A DNA stretch of 64,000 nt from Anaerolineae bacterium (GCA_023151115.1 JAKLJP010000005.1:211278-275277); one strand, 5' to 3'; shown: positions 31,366 through 41,182, numbered from the stretch's first letter. Numbers and translations: made by a program. Notes: a model not told the origin generated them from the sequence alone.

Positions 31366-33300
31366 ATGGAAAATATGAAACAACTCCTTTTAATCCCTTT
31401 AGCAGATCAGCCCAGTTTAGAGCTATTGGATAGACCGCGCTCACTTGACCGGTTTGCCGGTGATTGTTATTCGCCTTACCCTAATCAGGCTGTTCAACAA
31501 TTTATAAACCCAAATGATACTGAGCGGCCCTATATCGTCATCCCTCTGCCCGAAAATTTAGTTGCCGGGAAAAACTCTCACGTTTATGATGCGCATACCT
31601 ATCATACCAAAGTGCCACCCGAAGCTATTGCCCGCTTGATCGAGCATTATACTGAGCCGGGAAATCTGGTACTCGATCCTTTTTGTGGGTCGGGTATGAC
31701 CGGCGTGGCTGCTTTACAAACCCAACGCCGGCCCCTTCTTTTTGACTTATCCCCGGCAGCGACATTTATTGCGCTAAATTTTTTAACCCCCATTGCTGAA
31801 AACCTTTATCAGCAAGCCATCCAAGAAATCCTTGCTGCTATCCATGACGAAGAATTGAAGCTCTATGGAACCCATTGCCGCAAATGTAGCAAATTGGTTC
31901 CCATGGAATATATGGTGTGGAGTTACGGCCTCATTTGTAGCTTTTGCCAGAAAGAATTTGTGCTGTGGGATGTGGCCCGTGATGAACGGGCAGATGTGCG
32001 CGAGAGTAAAATCAGAACAGAATTTGACTGTCCCCACTGCGGCCAGCACTTGCAAAAGCGCAAACTGCGACGAACTCGACTTTACCCGGTTCAGATCGGT
32101 TATCGTTGTTGTGACTCAGGTTTGCAGGAAACCCAATGCGCCCCCAATGACTACGATTTAGAGATCATAGCTGCTTGTGATCGTCAGGGTGTTCCGGCTG
32201 AATTGTGGTATCCGACCGCAAAACTGCCCGTTGGAGTCAATACCAGGCAGGCCATCGTTCACGGCTTAAATTCCATTGATGCGCTTTATACCACTCGAAA
32301 TTTACAGGCCATTGCCCGCCTCTGGGATATTGCCCGCCGCTGGCCGGATGAAGCCCTGAGTTTAAAACTCATGTTTACCGTGACTTCGCTCTATCAACGA
32401 GTCACCCGCTTATCTGAATTTAGATTTTGGGGCGGCAGCGGCAACATTGCCAATTACAACGTGCCCATGATTTTTAATGAGCAGAATGTATTTAAGGTTT
32501 TTCGCAGAAAGGCCAAGACTATTCAGAATTACCTGGCTACCTGGCTGCACCCCCCCAAAACCCCCTTTTGTATCTCCACCCAAAGCGCCACCAATTTGCA
32601 TCCTCTACCCGATAACTCGATTGACTACATTTTTACCGACCCTCCCTTTGGCAGCAACATTAATTATTCAGAAATGAATTATCTATGGGAGGCATGGTTA
32701 GGCGTTTTTACCAACACCCAGCACGAGGCCATTGTGAATCGGGTTCAAAATAAGACAATTCAGAATTACCAGGAATTAATGACGCAAGCGTTTAGCGAAA
32801 TGTACCGCGTTTTAAAGCCAAACCGTTGGCTCACCCTGGAATTTCACAATTCATCTGCCGAAGTCTGGTCGGCAGTTCAGCTCGCCCTTGCCGCTAGTGG
32901 TTTCCACCTCGAACTTATTCAAACTTTAGATAAACGCCATGGCACTTTCAAACAGTTTGTCTCCGATAATGCTGTGGGCTATGATTTAATTCTTCACTGT
33001 CGCAAAGATACCCATGGGGGAACCCCTGTCTACAGCCTGCGCCAAAAGAAAACTCCATATTCAGCTATTAATGAATTTTTAGAAGATAAATTGGCTCAAA
33101 ATTCTGACGAATTTGTAGTGCGTTATTTGCACGTCAAACGACAAAATGAATTGGACACCCGCAAACTTTATTCATTATGGCTCAAAGAAAGTATGGAAGC
33201 AGGCCAGATAGTAAACCTGGGCTATGAAGAATTTCGCAAAATCATTTACTTGATTATTCAAACAAAGTATCCTAATTTCTGGGCAGAGGAGGCTGAGTAA
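31366..33300 (+). CDS. DNA methyltransferase with zinc-ribbon insert
   Basis: About 644 residues. AdoMet motif DPFCGSGMTGVAALQ comes first (about residue 100) and the catalytic TDPPFGSNINYSE much later (about residue 430), an alpha-class order with a long middle part. That middle holds two cysteine pairs typical of zinc ribbons (CRKCSK...CSFC and CPHC...CC), probably part of target recognition. Acts on DNA, probably the modification half of a type II-like system with the next gene. Driven by a consensus promoter with a very short leader. Confidence 0.85.
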   Translation: MENMKQLLLIPLADQPSLELLDRPRSLDRFAGDCYSPYPNQAVQQFINPNDTERPYIVIPLPENLVAGKNSHVYDAHTYHTKVPPEAIARLIEHYTEPGNLVLDPFCGSGMTGVAALQTQRRPLLFDLSPAATFIALNFLTPIAENLYQQAIQEILAAIHDEELKLYGTHCRKCSKLVPMEYMVWSYGLICSFCQKEFVLWDVARDERADVRESKIRTEFDCPHCGQHLQKRKLRRTRLYPVQIGYRCCDSGLQETQCAPNDYDLEIIAACDRQGVPAELWYPTAKLPVGVNTRQAIVHGLNSIDALYTTRNLQAIARLWDIARRWPDEALSLKLMFTVTSLYQRVTRLSEFRFWGGSGNIANYNVPMIFNEQNVFKVFRRKAKTIQNYLATWLHPPKTPFCISTQSATNLHPLPDNSIDYIFTDPPFGSNINYSEMNYLWEAWLGVFTNTQHEAIVNRVQNKTIQNYQELMTQAFSEMYRVLKPNRWLTLEFHNSSAEVWSAVQLALAASGFHLELIQTLDKRHGTFKQFVSDNAVGYDLILHCRKDTHGGTPVYSLRQKKTPYSAINEFLEDKLAQNSDEFVVRYLHVKRQNELDTRKLYSLWLKESMEAGQIVNLGYEEFRKIIYLIIQTKYPNFWAEEAE

Positions 33301-33306
33301 TTTTCA

Positions 33307-34283
33307 TTGGGACGCTCCATTACTCTGCCGGCTTTTTCTAACGAAGAGTTTATCAAAGCCCACATCCTTTTGGCCTCAAGGGTGGCTACCATGATGGGTC
33401 GAAAACTTGAGGAAGGCGATTGGTCATATGTTTATTGCACGGCTAAAAATATTCCAAACAAAGGTTGGAGCAATCTGAATATAGATGTAATGTATCAGGG
33501 CTTGGGGGTAGAACACAAAATGTTGTGCGTCAAGTCAAACAAAAGTATCAAGGATTTTTGTGGGACCAGCCCAATGCACCCGGCAGCAACTCGTTCTATC
33601 CGTATTCCCTCGACAGAAGACGATCCAACCAAAATAGCCCAGGATATTCTTCATCAATACGCTCTGCTTATTGAGCAGCGTCGCCAGCGGATTGCGCAAG
33701 ATGCCCCGAACACTGAACCCGATTTGAGAACGGGCTGGCTCTTATGGCAAGAGAGTTTAAGAGAATTTCTCTACTTTGAAGAAGAATTGCGGCCACCCAG
33801 GCCAGATGACTATTGGGCTGAATGGAAAGAGAGTGGCGGGGGAACCCGTAAAACAAGCAGAAATCTGTGGGTTTATGAGCGTGAGACAGGCAGAAAACGC
33901 TATTCCATCACCACCAGCGCCGGAGCAAAATTCAACCCTACTTTGATGTGCCTCCGCCGAATGATCCCAACCTTTACTATTTTTGTGTCCAGGGTGAGGC
34001 AGTCGAGAGTGGTTTAGTTCGAGTTTGGATAACTTCAACCACCGCTCTATTTTTAAAGCGGATACTCGGTAATCTCGATAAAGACACAGTTAGTTCTGCA
34101 ATTTTAGAAGCTGCCCAAACAGTCTCTAATGAACAAAAAACAGAGGGGATACCACCTACCGATCCAGATTTGGCCGAGTCCATTTTGATCACTGCTGAGG
34201 CTTACTTGGCTTTGGGTCAAGCATTTGTTGGTGTCAGCGACGAACACAGGATTCAGCTTTTAGTGCGTTACATCTCACAATAA
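33307..34283 (+). pseudogene. Putative restriction endonuclease, frameshifted
   Basis: The first frame (from TTG 33307; an ATG at 33391 is an alternative) includes KGWSNLNIDVMYQGLGVEHKM, an Asp...EHK arrangement that could be a PD-(D/E)xK-like core, and continues to SITTSAGAK. At the A4 run 33927-33930 the frame changes. The second frame then reads IQPYFDVPPPNDPNLYYF, CVQGEAV and on to a stop at 34283. Adding one A restores one protein of about 325 residues. Either a real one-base deletion or an assembly error. Adjacent to the methyltransferase (6-bp gap), so probably its nuclease partner. Confidence 0.7.
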
Positions 34284-34287
34284 TTAA

Positions 34288-35580
34288 ATGTTGACCGAGT
34301 CTCTTTTGCTGCAACCAACCCTACAACGCGATGAACGGCTCCAGGCGCTTTATCACTTGGCGGTCGAGTTATCCGCTTTACGCAGCCTGGAGTCGGTATT
34401 GAATACCGCCCTGCGGCACTGCCTGGATTTAACCGGCTCGCAGTTTGGCTTTGTCGGCCTGAATACGGCGGATAACCGGGCTATGGATGTGGTGGCTATC
34501 CAGGGCTTTCATCCCTCGGAGCATTTCTACCAGCACAACCACCTCATCCCGCTGCGGCCCAACATTTTTGCCAGGGTGGTGCTCGAAAACCGGCCGGTGC
34601 GCTCACTCGATGCCGCCACCGACCCGCAGCGAGTCGGCCAACCTCACGGCCATCCCCGCGTAGGCGCCTTTCTGGGCGTCCCCTTACGCATCCGCGATGT
34701 GCCGATGGGCATGATTGGCCTGGCTAACCGCCCTTCGCCTTACGACGACGAGCACGAGCAGCTTTTAATGACCTACGCCGCTCAGGTGGCGATTGTTATT
34801 CGCAACGCTCAACTCTACGAGCAGTTGACCGCTGCCAATGAAGCGCTGGAGCGCAAAGTAGCCAACCGCACCCAAGAGTTGGAGGAAGCTAAAGAAGCAT
34901 TGGCCCAAAAGGCGGTTCAGCTTCAACAATTGCTCACCGAAACGGTGGCGGTGCAGGAACGAGAACGGCAGCGTATCAGCCAGGATATGCATGACGGAAC
35001 CAACCAGTTGCTTATCGGGGCGATGCTGGAGCTAAAATCGGCCCGCGAACGGCTGACTACTGGCAACCTGGCTGGAGCAGACACGTCTTTGAAAACTGTC
35101 CAGGACATCCTGCGGCGAGTGGAGTCCGAAACCAAACGCATCATCTACGACCTGCGCCCGCCCACCCTCGACGCCCTGGGCCTGGCCCCGGCTATCCGCC
35201 GCTACGCCGAGCGATTTCAACAATACACCGGCCTGCCCTGCGCGGTGCAGGTTTTGGGCGAGCCAACCCGTCTGCCCGCCAAAGTAGAAATCAGCCTTTA
35301 CCGGCTCATGCAGGAAGCTTTACAAAATGTCAGCGCCCACGCTCAGGCCAACCGGGCCGAGGTGATTATCACCTTTGCCCCCCATCTGCTCAAATTAGTG
35401 ATTATGGATGATGGCCGCGGCTTTGATCTGGCCGCCGCCCGGCAAAATCCACAGGGCAGTTTTGGCCTGCTCAGTATGCAAGAGCGGGCGGAGAGTTTGG
35501 GAGGACGGTTGATGATTCAGACCCAAAAGGGGCAAGGGACGCAGGTGGAGTTGGTAGTGCCCATTCAGACGAATAGTTAA
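34288..35580 (+). CDS. GAF-domain sensor histidine kinase (NarX/LiaS-like HisKA_3)
   Basis: 430 residues. A GAF domain at about 20-175 (LNTALRHCLDLTGSQFGFVG, GAFLGVPLRIRDVPMGMIGL) is followed by a coiled coil (about 180-225), a HisKA_3 dimerisation box with the phospho-acceptor His in RQRISQDMHDGTNQLL, and an HATPase (LMQEALQNVSAHA, MDDGRGFD). No membrane helix, so a cytosolic sensor. GAF ligand unknown. It lies 9 bp before its response regulator and just upstream of the CO dehydrogenase genes, which it may control. Confidence 0.92.
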   Translation: MLTESLLLQPTLQRDERLQALYHLAVELSALRSLESVLNTALRHCLDLTGSQFGFVGLNTADNRAMDVVAIQGFHPSEHFYQHNHLIPLRPNIFARVVLENRPVRSLDAATDPQRVGQPHGHPRVGAFLGVPLRIRDVPMGMIGLANRPSPYDDEHEQLLMTYAAQVAIVIRNAQLYEQLTAANEALERKVANRTQELEEAKEALAQKAVQLQQLLTETVAVQERERQRISQDMHDGTNQLLIGAMLELKSARERLTTGNLAGADTSLKTVQDILRRVESETKRIIYDLRPPTLDALGLAPAIRRYAERFQQYTGLPCAVQVLGEPTRLPAKVEISLYRLMQEALQNVSAHAQANRAEVIITFAPHLLKLVIMDDGRGFDLAAARQNPQGSFGLLSMQERAESLGGRLMIQTQKGQGTQVELVVPIQTNS

Positions 35581-35588
35581 AAGTAGCA

Positions 35589-36233
35589 ATGACCCAAATT
35601 CGCATCTTGGTCGTGGATGACCATCAAATTGTGCGGCAGGGTATTCGCAGCCTGCTCTCCAACTACCCCGATTTCGACATCGTCGGAGAGGCGGCGGATG
35701 GCGCAGCAGCGTTGGGTCAAGTTCAGCAGTTGGCCCCGGATGTAACCCTGCTCGACATCCGTATGCCCGGCGAGTCGGGATTGGAGGTGCTGCGGCAGAT
35801 CCGGCAGGTTCAGCCGGAGGCCAAAGTCTTGATGCTGACCTCGTTTGACGATGAGGAGTATGTGCTGGAAGCGCTGCGGGCCGGGGCGCAGGGCTTTGTG
35901 CTTAAAAATGTCTCGGATGAGATGTTGGTTCGGGCCATCCACGCCGTTTGCCGGGGCGAACACGCCTTCAGCCCGCAAATCACCGAACAGGTGGTGCGCT
36001 GGGTTACGGCTGCGCCTGCGCCTCCCGTCCCTCCGAAAAAACCCGTTTTTGAACCGGACGAACAGCAAATTCTGCATCTGCTGGTCGAAGGGGCCAGCAA
36101 TACGGCCATCGCCGCCCAACTCTACCTCAGCCACACCACCCTCAAACGTAAACTCCGCAAAATCTTTGCCAAAATGGAAGTGGACACCCGCGCTCAGGCA
36201 GCGGCTGAAGCCGTCCGGCGGGGATTGGTCTAA
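35589..36233 (+). CDS. NarL/FixJ-family response regulator
   Basis: 214 residues. Receiver domain with acidic pair VVDDHQ, phospho-acceptor Asp in VTLLDIRMPGESG and Lys in LKNVSDEM. The C-terminal LuxR-type HTH reads FEPDEQQILHLLVEGASNTA and LSHTTLKRKLRKIFAKM; the recognition helix is LKRKLRKI rather than the common VKxHVxxI, somewhat atypical. Co-transcribed with the preceding kinase. Targets unknown; the nearest downstream unit is coxGMSL. Confidence 0.92.
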   Translation: MTQIRILVVDDHQIVRQGIRSLLSNYPDFDIVGEAADGAAALGQVQQLAPDVTLLDIRMPGESGLEVLRQIRQVQPEAKVLMLTSFDDEEYVLEALRAGAQGFVLKNVSDEMLVRAIHAVCRGEHAFSPQITEQVVRWVTAAPAPPVPPKKPVFEPDEQQILHLLVEGASNTAIAAQLYLSHTTLKRKLRKIFAKMEVDTRAQAAAEAVRRGLV

Positions 36234-36343
36234 GCTGGCAAAATGGCCCATGTGGGCCAACCAATCCGGCCCTGTTGGTACTTGTTTAGGGTTAGCATCT
36301 TGGGTATTATTCCCGTCCAGCCACTTTCCGAAATTTGCAACTT

Positions 36344-36433
36344 GTCATTTCGAGGCCGTAGACCGATGCGAAGCGTCCTTATAGCGCTGCATAGGTGTCA
36401 AAGATTTCTCCCCGCTTCGCGGGTCGAAATGAC
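36344..36433. repeat. 90-bp element with GTCATTTCGA ends, copy 1
   Basis: GTCATTTCGA (36344-36353) and TCGAAATGAC (36424-36433) as terminal inverted repeats; inside are GATTTCTC and a CGCTTCGCGGG hairpin. A related 88-bp element is at 59085-59172. No gene in 36234-36481. Confidence 0.65.
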
Positions 36434-36481
36434 ATACCTGCGCAGTTACCGAAATTTAATGGTTCACCGTACGGAGTCCCG

Positions 36482-36931
36482 ATGGAGCTAGCAAGCACTT
36501 ATACATTTGACGCGCCACGCGATACGGTTTGGCAAACCTTGATGGACCCGGCGGTTCTAGCCAAAGTGATGCCTGGCTGCGAAAAACTGGAGTTGGTTGA
36601 AGCCAACCAGTACAAGGGAATTTTGAATGTGCGCGTTGGGCCGGTCCAGGGCAAGTTTGAGGGGCTGGTCACGATTACCAACGTCAACGCCCCCGAAAGT
36701 TACGCCATTCAGGTAGATGGCAAAGGCGCAGCCGGGTTTATGAAAGGCACGGGCGTTATTCGCCTGGAGCCGCAGGGCGACTCGACCCTGATGCATTATG
36801 CAGGCCAGGCCCAGGTCGGTGGGCGGATTGCCAGCGTCGGCCAGCGCCTGCTCGACAGCACCGCCAAAGCTCTCTCCCGCCAGAGCCTGGAAGGGCTGCA
36901 CGAACAGGTCAAAGCGCGGCTGGGCGGCTAA
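36482..36931 (+). CDS. coxG: CoxG-like SRPBCC protein
   Basis: 149 residues, the CO dehydrogenase subunit G (CoxG) family of the START/SRPBCC superfamily: TFDAPRDTVWQTLMDPAVLA, PGCEKLELVE, KGILNVRVGPVQGKFEG and KGTGVIRLEP. CoxG helps to place CO dehydrogenase at the membrane and in some mycobacteria delivers menaquinone. No membrane tail is seen. ATG at 36482 follows GGAGTCCCG. First gene of the cox series. Confidence 0.9.
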   Translation: MELASTYTFDAPRDTVWQTLMDPAVLAKVMPGCEKLELVEANQYKGILNVRVGPVQGKFEGLVTITNVNAPESYAIQVDGKGAAGFMKGTGVIRLEPQGDSTLMHYAGQAQVGGRIASVGQRLLDSTAKALSRQSLEGLHEQVKARLGG

Positions 36932-36993
36932 AAAGGTAGTAAGTAGCAAAGTTGCAGGGTCGCATAATTTCCCTGTCTATTGTCTACTTTTCA
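36930..36993. repeat. GTAGTAAGTAGCAAAG-type repeat
   Basis: AGGTAGTAAGTAGCAAAG faces CTGTCTATTGTCTACTTTTC; imperfect hairpin after coxG. Confidence 0.5.
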
Positions 36994-37016
36994 CGGGAGG
37001 TGACAATCACTAAATT

Positions 37017-37083
37017 TACAATCTAAAATCGAAAATCTCGTCGCTTCCGACGCGCCCGAAGGGGCGAAATCTAAAATCCAAAG
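37017..37083. repeat. CTAAAATCGAAAATC direct words around a CGCGCCCGAAGGGGCG core
   Basis: AATCTAAAATCGAAAATC and GAAATCTAAAATCC in the same orientation, with a GC-rich core, just before coxM. Confidence 0.45.
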
Positions 37084-37097
37084 AAGGGGGTTAGTTT

Positions 37098-37967
37098 ATG
37101 ATTCCAGGCAAGTTTGAATATTTTGCTCCGGCTACCTTACCCGAAGCGGTCAAGCTGCTGTCCGAAAAAGGGTATGGGGCCAAAATCCTGGCCGGAGGCC
37201 AAAGTCTCATTCCGGCCATGCGCTTTCGACTGGCGCAGCCGGAAATCCTGATTGATATCAATCGGATTGACGGCTTGAGTTATATCAAAGAAGAGAACGG
37301 CCACCTGGTCATCGGAGCGATGACCCGCGAGGCCGAACTCGATGCCAATCCCTTGATTCACCAAAAATATCCCCTCCTGGCCGATACGGCCAAAGTGATT
37401 GCCGACCCGCTGGTACGCAATATGGCTACCGTCGGCGGCAACCTGGCCCACGCCGACCCGGCCAACGATCACCCCGCGACCATGCTGGCCTATAACGCCT
37501 CCGTCGTCGCCGCCGGGCCTGGCGGCGAGCGCACCATCCCCATTGACGAATTTTTTGTTGACCTGTTCACCAGCAGCCTGGCCGAAAATGAAATACTGAA
37601 AGAAATCCGTATCCCCACCCCGCCTGCCGGAAGCGGCGGCGCGTACCTCAAATTGGAACGCAAGGTGGGCGATTATGCCGTCGCAGCGGTAGCCGTCCAA
37701 CTGACCGTAGCCGGCAACACCTGCCAGTCTATTCGCATCGGGCTGACCAATGTCTCCCCCACGCCCATGCGAGCCGCCAACGCCGAGGCCGCCCTCGCCG
37801 GACAACCCCTTACCGAAGACAACATCAAAGCCGCGGGAGCTGCCGCCGCCCAGGAGTGTGAACCTTCAGCCGATTTGCGCGGCTCGGAGGATTACAAGCG
37901 CGACATCGTGCGCGTGCTCACCATTCGGGCTATCAATAAAGCGATAGAACGAGCGAAGACAAGCTAA
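37098..37967 (+). CDS. coxM: CO dehydrogenase FAD-binding medium subunit
   Basis: 289 residues. FAD-binding motifs KILAGGQSLIPAMRFRLAQP and TVGGNLAHADPANDH are typical of CoxM/CutM and related molybdo-hydroxylase FAD subunits. It passes electrons from the iron-sulfur subunit to quinone. Order M-S-L matches form I cox clusters. ATG preceded by AAGAAGGGGG. Confidence 0.93.
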   Translation: MIPGKFEYFAPATLPEAVKLLSEKGYGAKILAGGQSLIPAMRFRLAQPEILIDINRIDGLSYIKEENGHLVIGAMTREAELDANPLIHQKYPLLADTAKVIADPLVRNMATVGGNLAHADPANDHPATMLAYNASVVAAGPGGERTIPIDEFFVDLFTSSLAENEILKEIRIPTPPAGSGGAYLKLERKVGDYAVAAVAVQLTVAGNTCQSIRIGLTNVSPTPMRAANAEAALAGQPLTEDNIKAAGAAAAQECEPSADLRGSEDYKRDIVRVLTIRAINKAIERAKTS

Positions 37968-37969
37968 AA

Positions 37970-38041
37970 CGTGAAACGTAACGGTCGAAGGCAAAATCGC
38001 CTTTGTCCATCAGTCATTACGTTTTACGCATTACGCTTTAC
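37970..38041. repeat. AACGTGAAACGTAACG / CGTTTTACGCATTACG hairpin repeat
   Basis: AACGTGAAACGTAACGG faces CATTACGTTTTACGCATTACG, in the coxM-coxS gap. Confidence 0.6.
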
Positions 38042-38102
38042 AGGTCAACAGTTCTATTTTGGACAGTTTAAGAGTTACCTGAACTTACAAAGGAGTAAAG
38101 CT

Positions 38103-38576
38103 ATGGGCTATCCAATTACAGTGACGGTGAACGGGCAGCAATATTCCCAGGAAGTCGAGCCGCGCTTGCTGCTGGTTCACTTTATCCGCGAAAACCTCAA
38201 TTTGACCGGCACGCACATCGGCTGCGATACCACCAGTTGCGGGGCGTGTACAGTCATCATGGACGGCAAAGCCGTCAAAAGCTGCACTATTTTTGCCGTC
38301 CAGGCCAACGGCCGCAGCCTCGAAACCATCGAGGGCCTGGCAAATGGGGCGCTGCACCCGCTGCAAGAGGGCTTCTGGGAAAAGCACGGCCTGCAATGCG
38401 GTTACTGCACCCCCGGCATGATCATGAGCGCCAAAGCCTTTTTGGCCCAAAACCCCACCCCCTCCGAAGAGGAAATCCGCTGGGCCATCTCCGGCAACCT
38501 GTGCCGCTGCACCGGCTATGTCAAGATAGTGGAAGCGATTCAATACGCGGCGGAGAAAATGCAGGCTAAGGCGTAG
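38103..38576 (+). CDS. coxS: CO dehydrogenase [2Fe-2S] small subunit
   Basis: 157 residues from the ATG at 38103 (AAAGGAGTAAAGCT before it). N-terminal plant-type ferredoxin cluster [15 protein letters not shown] and C-terminal cluster [11 protein letters not shown] plus [11 protein letters not shown], i.e. two [2Fe-2S] centres as in all molybdo-hydroxylase small subunits. Works with coxM and coxL. Confidence 0.95.
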   Translation: MGYPITVTVNGQQYSQEVEPRLLLVHFIRENLNLTGTHIGCDTTSCGACTVIMDGKAVKSCTIFAVQANGRSLETIEGLANGALHPLQEGFWEKHGLQCGYCTPGMIMSAKAFLAQNPTPSEEEIRWAISGNLCRCTGYVKIVEAIQYAAEKMQAKA

Positions 38577-38580
38577 AAGA

Positions 38581-38652
38581 TCAATTGTGAATTGTGAATT
38601 GTGAATGAGTAATAGCAAATCGTAAATCGTAAATCCAAAATCGTAAATCGGA
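38581..38652. repeat. GTGAATTGTGAATTG and AAATCGTAAATCG tandem words
   Basis: Two tandem word families side by side before coxL, same as at 25766-25856 but in the opposite orientation. Confidence 0.6.
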
Positions 38653-38658
38653 GGTATT

Positions 38659-41100
38659 ATGCCTGTACCGCATAAAAGAGAAAACAAAATTGCCGAAGCG
38701 CCGCCGGGGGTGACGATTTCGGCCAATGTGCCCACCACCCATGATGTCCGGGTGACGACGCCGCCCGAAATTTGCGGCATGGGCCACCGCCTGAAACGCA
38801 AGGAAGACCCGCGTTTTATCCAGGGGGCCGGCAACTATGTGGATGATGTCAAGCTGCCGGGAATGCTCTACCTCGATCTGGTGCGCAGCCCTTACGCCCA
38901 TGCCAAAATTTTGAAGATTGACGCCAGCAAAGCGCTGGCTCTGCCCGGCGTGCTGGCCGTCATCACCGGCGAGGATTTGAAAAAGGCCGGCAACCTGCAC
39001 TGGATGCCCACCCTCATGTCCGACACCCAGATGGTCCTGCCCATCGAAAAGGTGGTCTACTACGCCCAGGAAGTGTGCGCGGTGGTCGCTACTGACCGCT
39101 ACATCGCCGCCGACGCCGTCGAGCTGGTTGAGGTGGAGTACGAGCCGCTGCCGCCGGTGATGGATCCGTACGAGGCGCTCAAAAATGAGGTTATCGTCCG
39201 CGATGATAAGGAAGAAAAGACCAACCACATCTGGCATTGGGAGGCGGGCGACAAAGAGGCCACCGACCGCGTTTTTGCGCAAGCAGCCAAAGTGGTCAAA
39301 GAAAAAATCTACCTGCCCCGTATCCACGTCGCTTCGATTGAAACCTGCGGCATGGTGGCCCACTGGGACAAAATTCGGGAGCACTTGACCATCTACATGA
39401 CCTCTCAGGCCCCCCACGCCCATCGCACCGTCGTGGCCCTGGTCAGCGGGCTGCCGGAGCACAAAATCCGGATTATTTCGCCCGACATCGGCGGCGGCTT
39501 TGGCGGCAAAGTGCCGGTTTATCCCGGCTATGTCTGCACCATCGTCGCCAGCCTGGTCACGGGCAAGCCGGTCAAGTGGATTGAGGACCGCAGCGAAAAT
39601 TTGCAGGCCGACAGCTTTGCCCGCGATTACCACATCGAAGCCGAGATGGCGACCGACGCCGACGGGAAGATTATCGGCCTGCGGGTCAACACGGTGGCCG
39701 ATCACGGCGCGGCAGATGCGGCGGCCAATCCTTCTAAATTCCCGGCGGGCTTGTACAGTATCGCCACCGGCTCCTATGATATGCAGGCGGCGCACATTGC
39801 CGTAGACGGCGTCTACACCAACAAGCCGCCGGGGGGCGTAGCCTATCGCTGCTCGTTCCGCGTCACCGAGGCGGTCCACATGATCGAGCGCATGGCCGAC
39901 CTGGTGGCCCACGAGTTGGGCCAGGATCCGGCCGAGTTCCGGCTGAAAAACTTTATCAAACCAGAGCAGTTCCCCTACAAATCACCCACCGGCTGGACCT
40001 ACGACAGCGGCAACTACAGCGCGGCCCTCAAGCTGGCGATGGACATGATCGGCTACGACGAACTGCGCCAGGAGCAGGCCGAAAAACGGGCAAGAGGCGA
40101 GTTGATGGGCATCGGCATCTCCTGTTTCACCGAGGTAGTCGGAGCCGGGCCGTCCAAAGATTTCGACATTCTGGGCTTGAAGATGTTTGATAGCTGCGAG
40201 ATTCGCATCCACCCCACCGGCAAAGCCATCGCCCGCATCGGGGTGCAAACACAGGGGCAGGGACACGAAACCACTTTTGCCCAGATCATCGCCGAGGAGT
40301 TGGGCCTGCCGGCCAAAGACATCGAAGTGGAGCATGGCGACACCGACACCGCGCCTTACGGCCTGGGCACCTACGCCAGCCGTTCCACCCCCACCGCCGG
40401 AGCGGCCACGGCCATGGCTGCCCGCAAGATCAAGGCCAAAGCCAAACAGATTGCCGCCCATCTGCTGGAGGCCAACGAGGAAGACCTGGAATGGCATGTA
40501 GACCGCTTCCGGGTCAAAGGTTCGCCGGAGCAGGCCAAGACCATCCAGGAAATAGCTTTCGCTGCCTATACGAATCATCCCCAGGGCATGGAAGCCGGGC
40601 TGGAAGCGGTCAACTATTACGACCCGCCCAACCTGACCTTTCCCTTTGGCAGCTACATCTGCGTGGTGGACATTGACAAAGGTACCGGCGAGGTCAAAAT
40701 CCGCCGTTTTGTGGCTGTAGACGACTGCGGCAACATCATCAACCCGCTGGTGGTTGAGGGGCAGATTCACGGCGGCTTGACCATGGGTCTGGCCCCGGCC
40801 ATGTTCGAGGAGATTGTTTACGATGAGAACGGCCAGAACTTGAGCGGCACGTTTATGGATTACTTGCTGCCGACAGCAGTCGAGACGCCGAAGTGGGAAT
40901 TGGGCAAGACCATTACCCCTTCGCCCCATCATCCCCTGGGAGCGAAAGGCGTGGGCGAGTCGCCTACCGTTGGCGCGCCGCCGGCCATCGCCAACGCGGT
41001 GGTGGATGCGCTGTGGCATCTCGGCGTGCGCCACATTGACATCCCTATCACGCCGCAGAAGGTCTGGAAGCTGTTACGAGAGCATGGGGTAACAGGGTAG
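38659..41100 (+). CDS. coxL: Form I aerobic CO dehydrogenase large (Mo-Cu) subunit
   Basis: 813 residues. The diagnostic form I loop AYRCSFR is at about 395-401, with the Cu-binding Cys about 398. Molybdopterin motifs include PDIGGGFGGKVPVYPG and QGQGHETTFAQI, and the active-site Glu is in KGVGESPTVG (about 767). This distinguishes it from form II-type paralogues and from xanthine dehydrogenases. It oxidises CO to CO2 with Cu-S-Mo chemistry, feeding electrons to the respiratory chain. The N-terminus carries an extra about 35 residues before the usual start of homology. GGAGGT precedes the ATG. Confidence 0.95.
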   Translation: MPVPHKRENKIAEAPPGVTISANVPTTHDVRVTTPPEICGMGHRLKRKEDPRFIQGAGNYVDDVKLPGMLYLDLVRSPYAHAKILKIDASKALALPGVLAVITGEDLKKAGNLHWMPTLMSDTQMVLPIEKVVYYAQEVCAVVATDRYIAADAVELVEVEYEPLPPVMDPYEALKNEVIVRDDKEEKTNHIWHWEAGDKEATDRVFAQAAKVVKEKIYLPRIHVASIETCGMVAHWDKIREHLTIYMTSQAPHAHRTVVALVSGLPEHKIRIISPDIGGGFGGKVPVYPGYVCTIVASLVTGKPVKWIEDRSENLQADSFARDYHIEAEMATDADGKIIGLRVNTVADHGAADAAANPSKFPAGLYSIATGSYDMQAAHIAVDGVYTNKPPGGVAYRCSFRVTEAVHMIERMADLVAHELGQDPAEFRLKNFIKPEQFPYKSPTGWTYDSGNYSAALKLAMDMIGYDELRQEQAEKRARGELMGIGISCFTEVVGAGPSKDFDILGLKMFDSCEIRIHPTGKAIARIGVQTQGQGHETTFAQIIAEELGLPAKDIEVEHGDTDTAPYGLGTYASRSTPTAGAATAMAARKIKAKAKQIAAHLLEANEEDLEWHVDRFRVKGSPEQAKTIQEIAFAAYTNHPQGMEAGLEAVNYYDPPNLTFPFGSYICVVDIDKGTGEVKIRRFVAVDDCGNIINPLVVEGQIHGGLTMGLAPAMFEEIVYDENGQNLSGTFMDYLLPTAVETPKWELGKTITPSPHHPLGAKGVGESPTVGAPPAIANAVVDALWHLGVRHIDIPITPQKVWKLLREHGVTG

Positions 41101-41182
41101 AGCGGCGAGGAGGCGAGGAATGGTGAGGCGAGGAGGCGAAGAACTCTCTCGCGTCCTCGCGTCCCCGCCTCCTCGTCTCACG
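41101..41182. repeat. GAGGCGAGG/CCTCGCGTCC palindromic repeat
   Basis: GGCGAGGAGGCGAGG and GAGGCGAGGAGGCGAAG face TCGCGTCCTCGCGTCCCCG and CCTCCTCGTCTCACG; stable GC-rich hairpin directly after coxL. Confidence 0.65.

Noticed and set aside
33920..33940. Programmed ribosomal frameshift in the restriction gene
   Set aside because: The site is a short A4 run without a typical slippery heptamer or stimulating structure; a mutation or read error is more likely.
38581..39912. A 443-codon reverse-strand frame over coxL
   Set aside because: Shadow of coxL; composition is biased and it runs through repeats.
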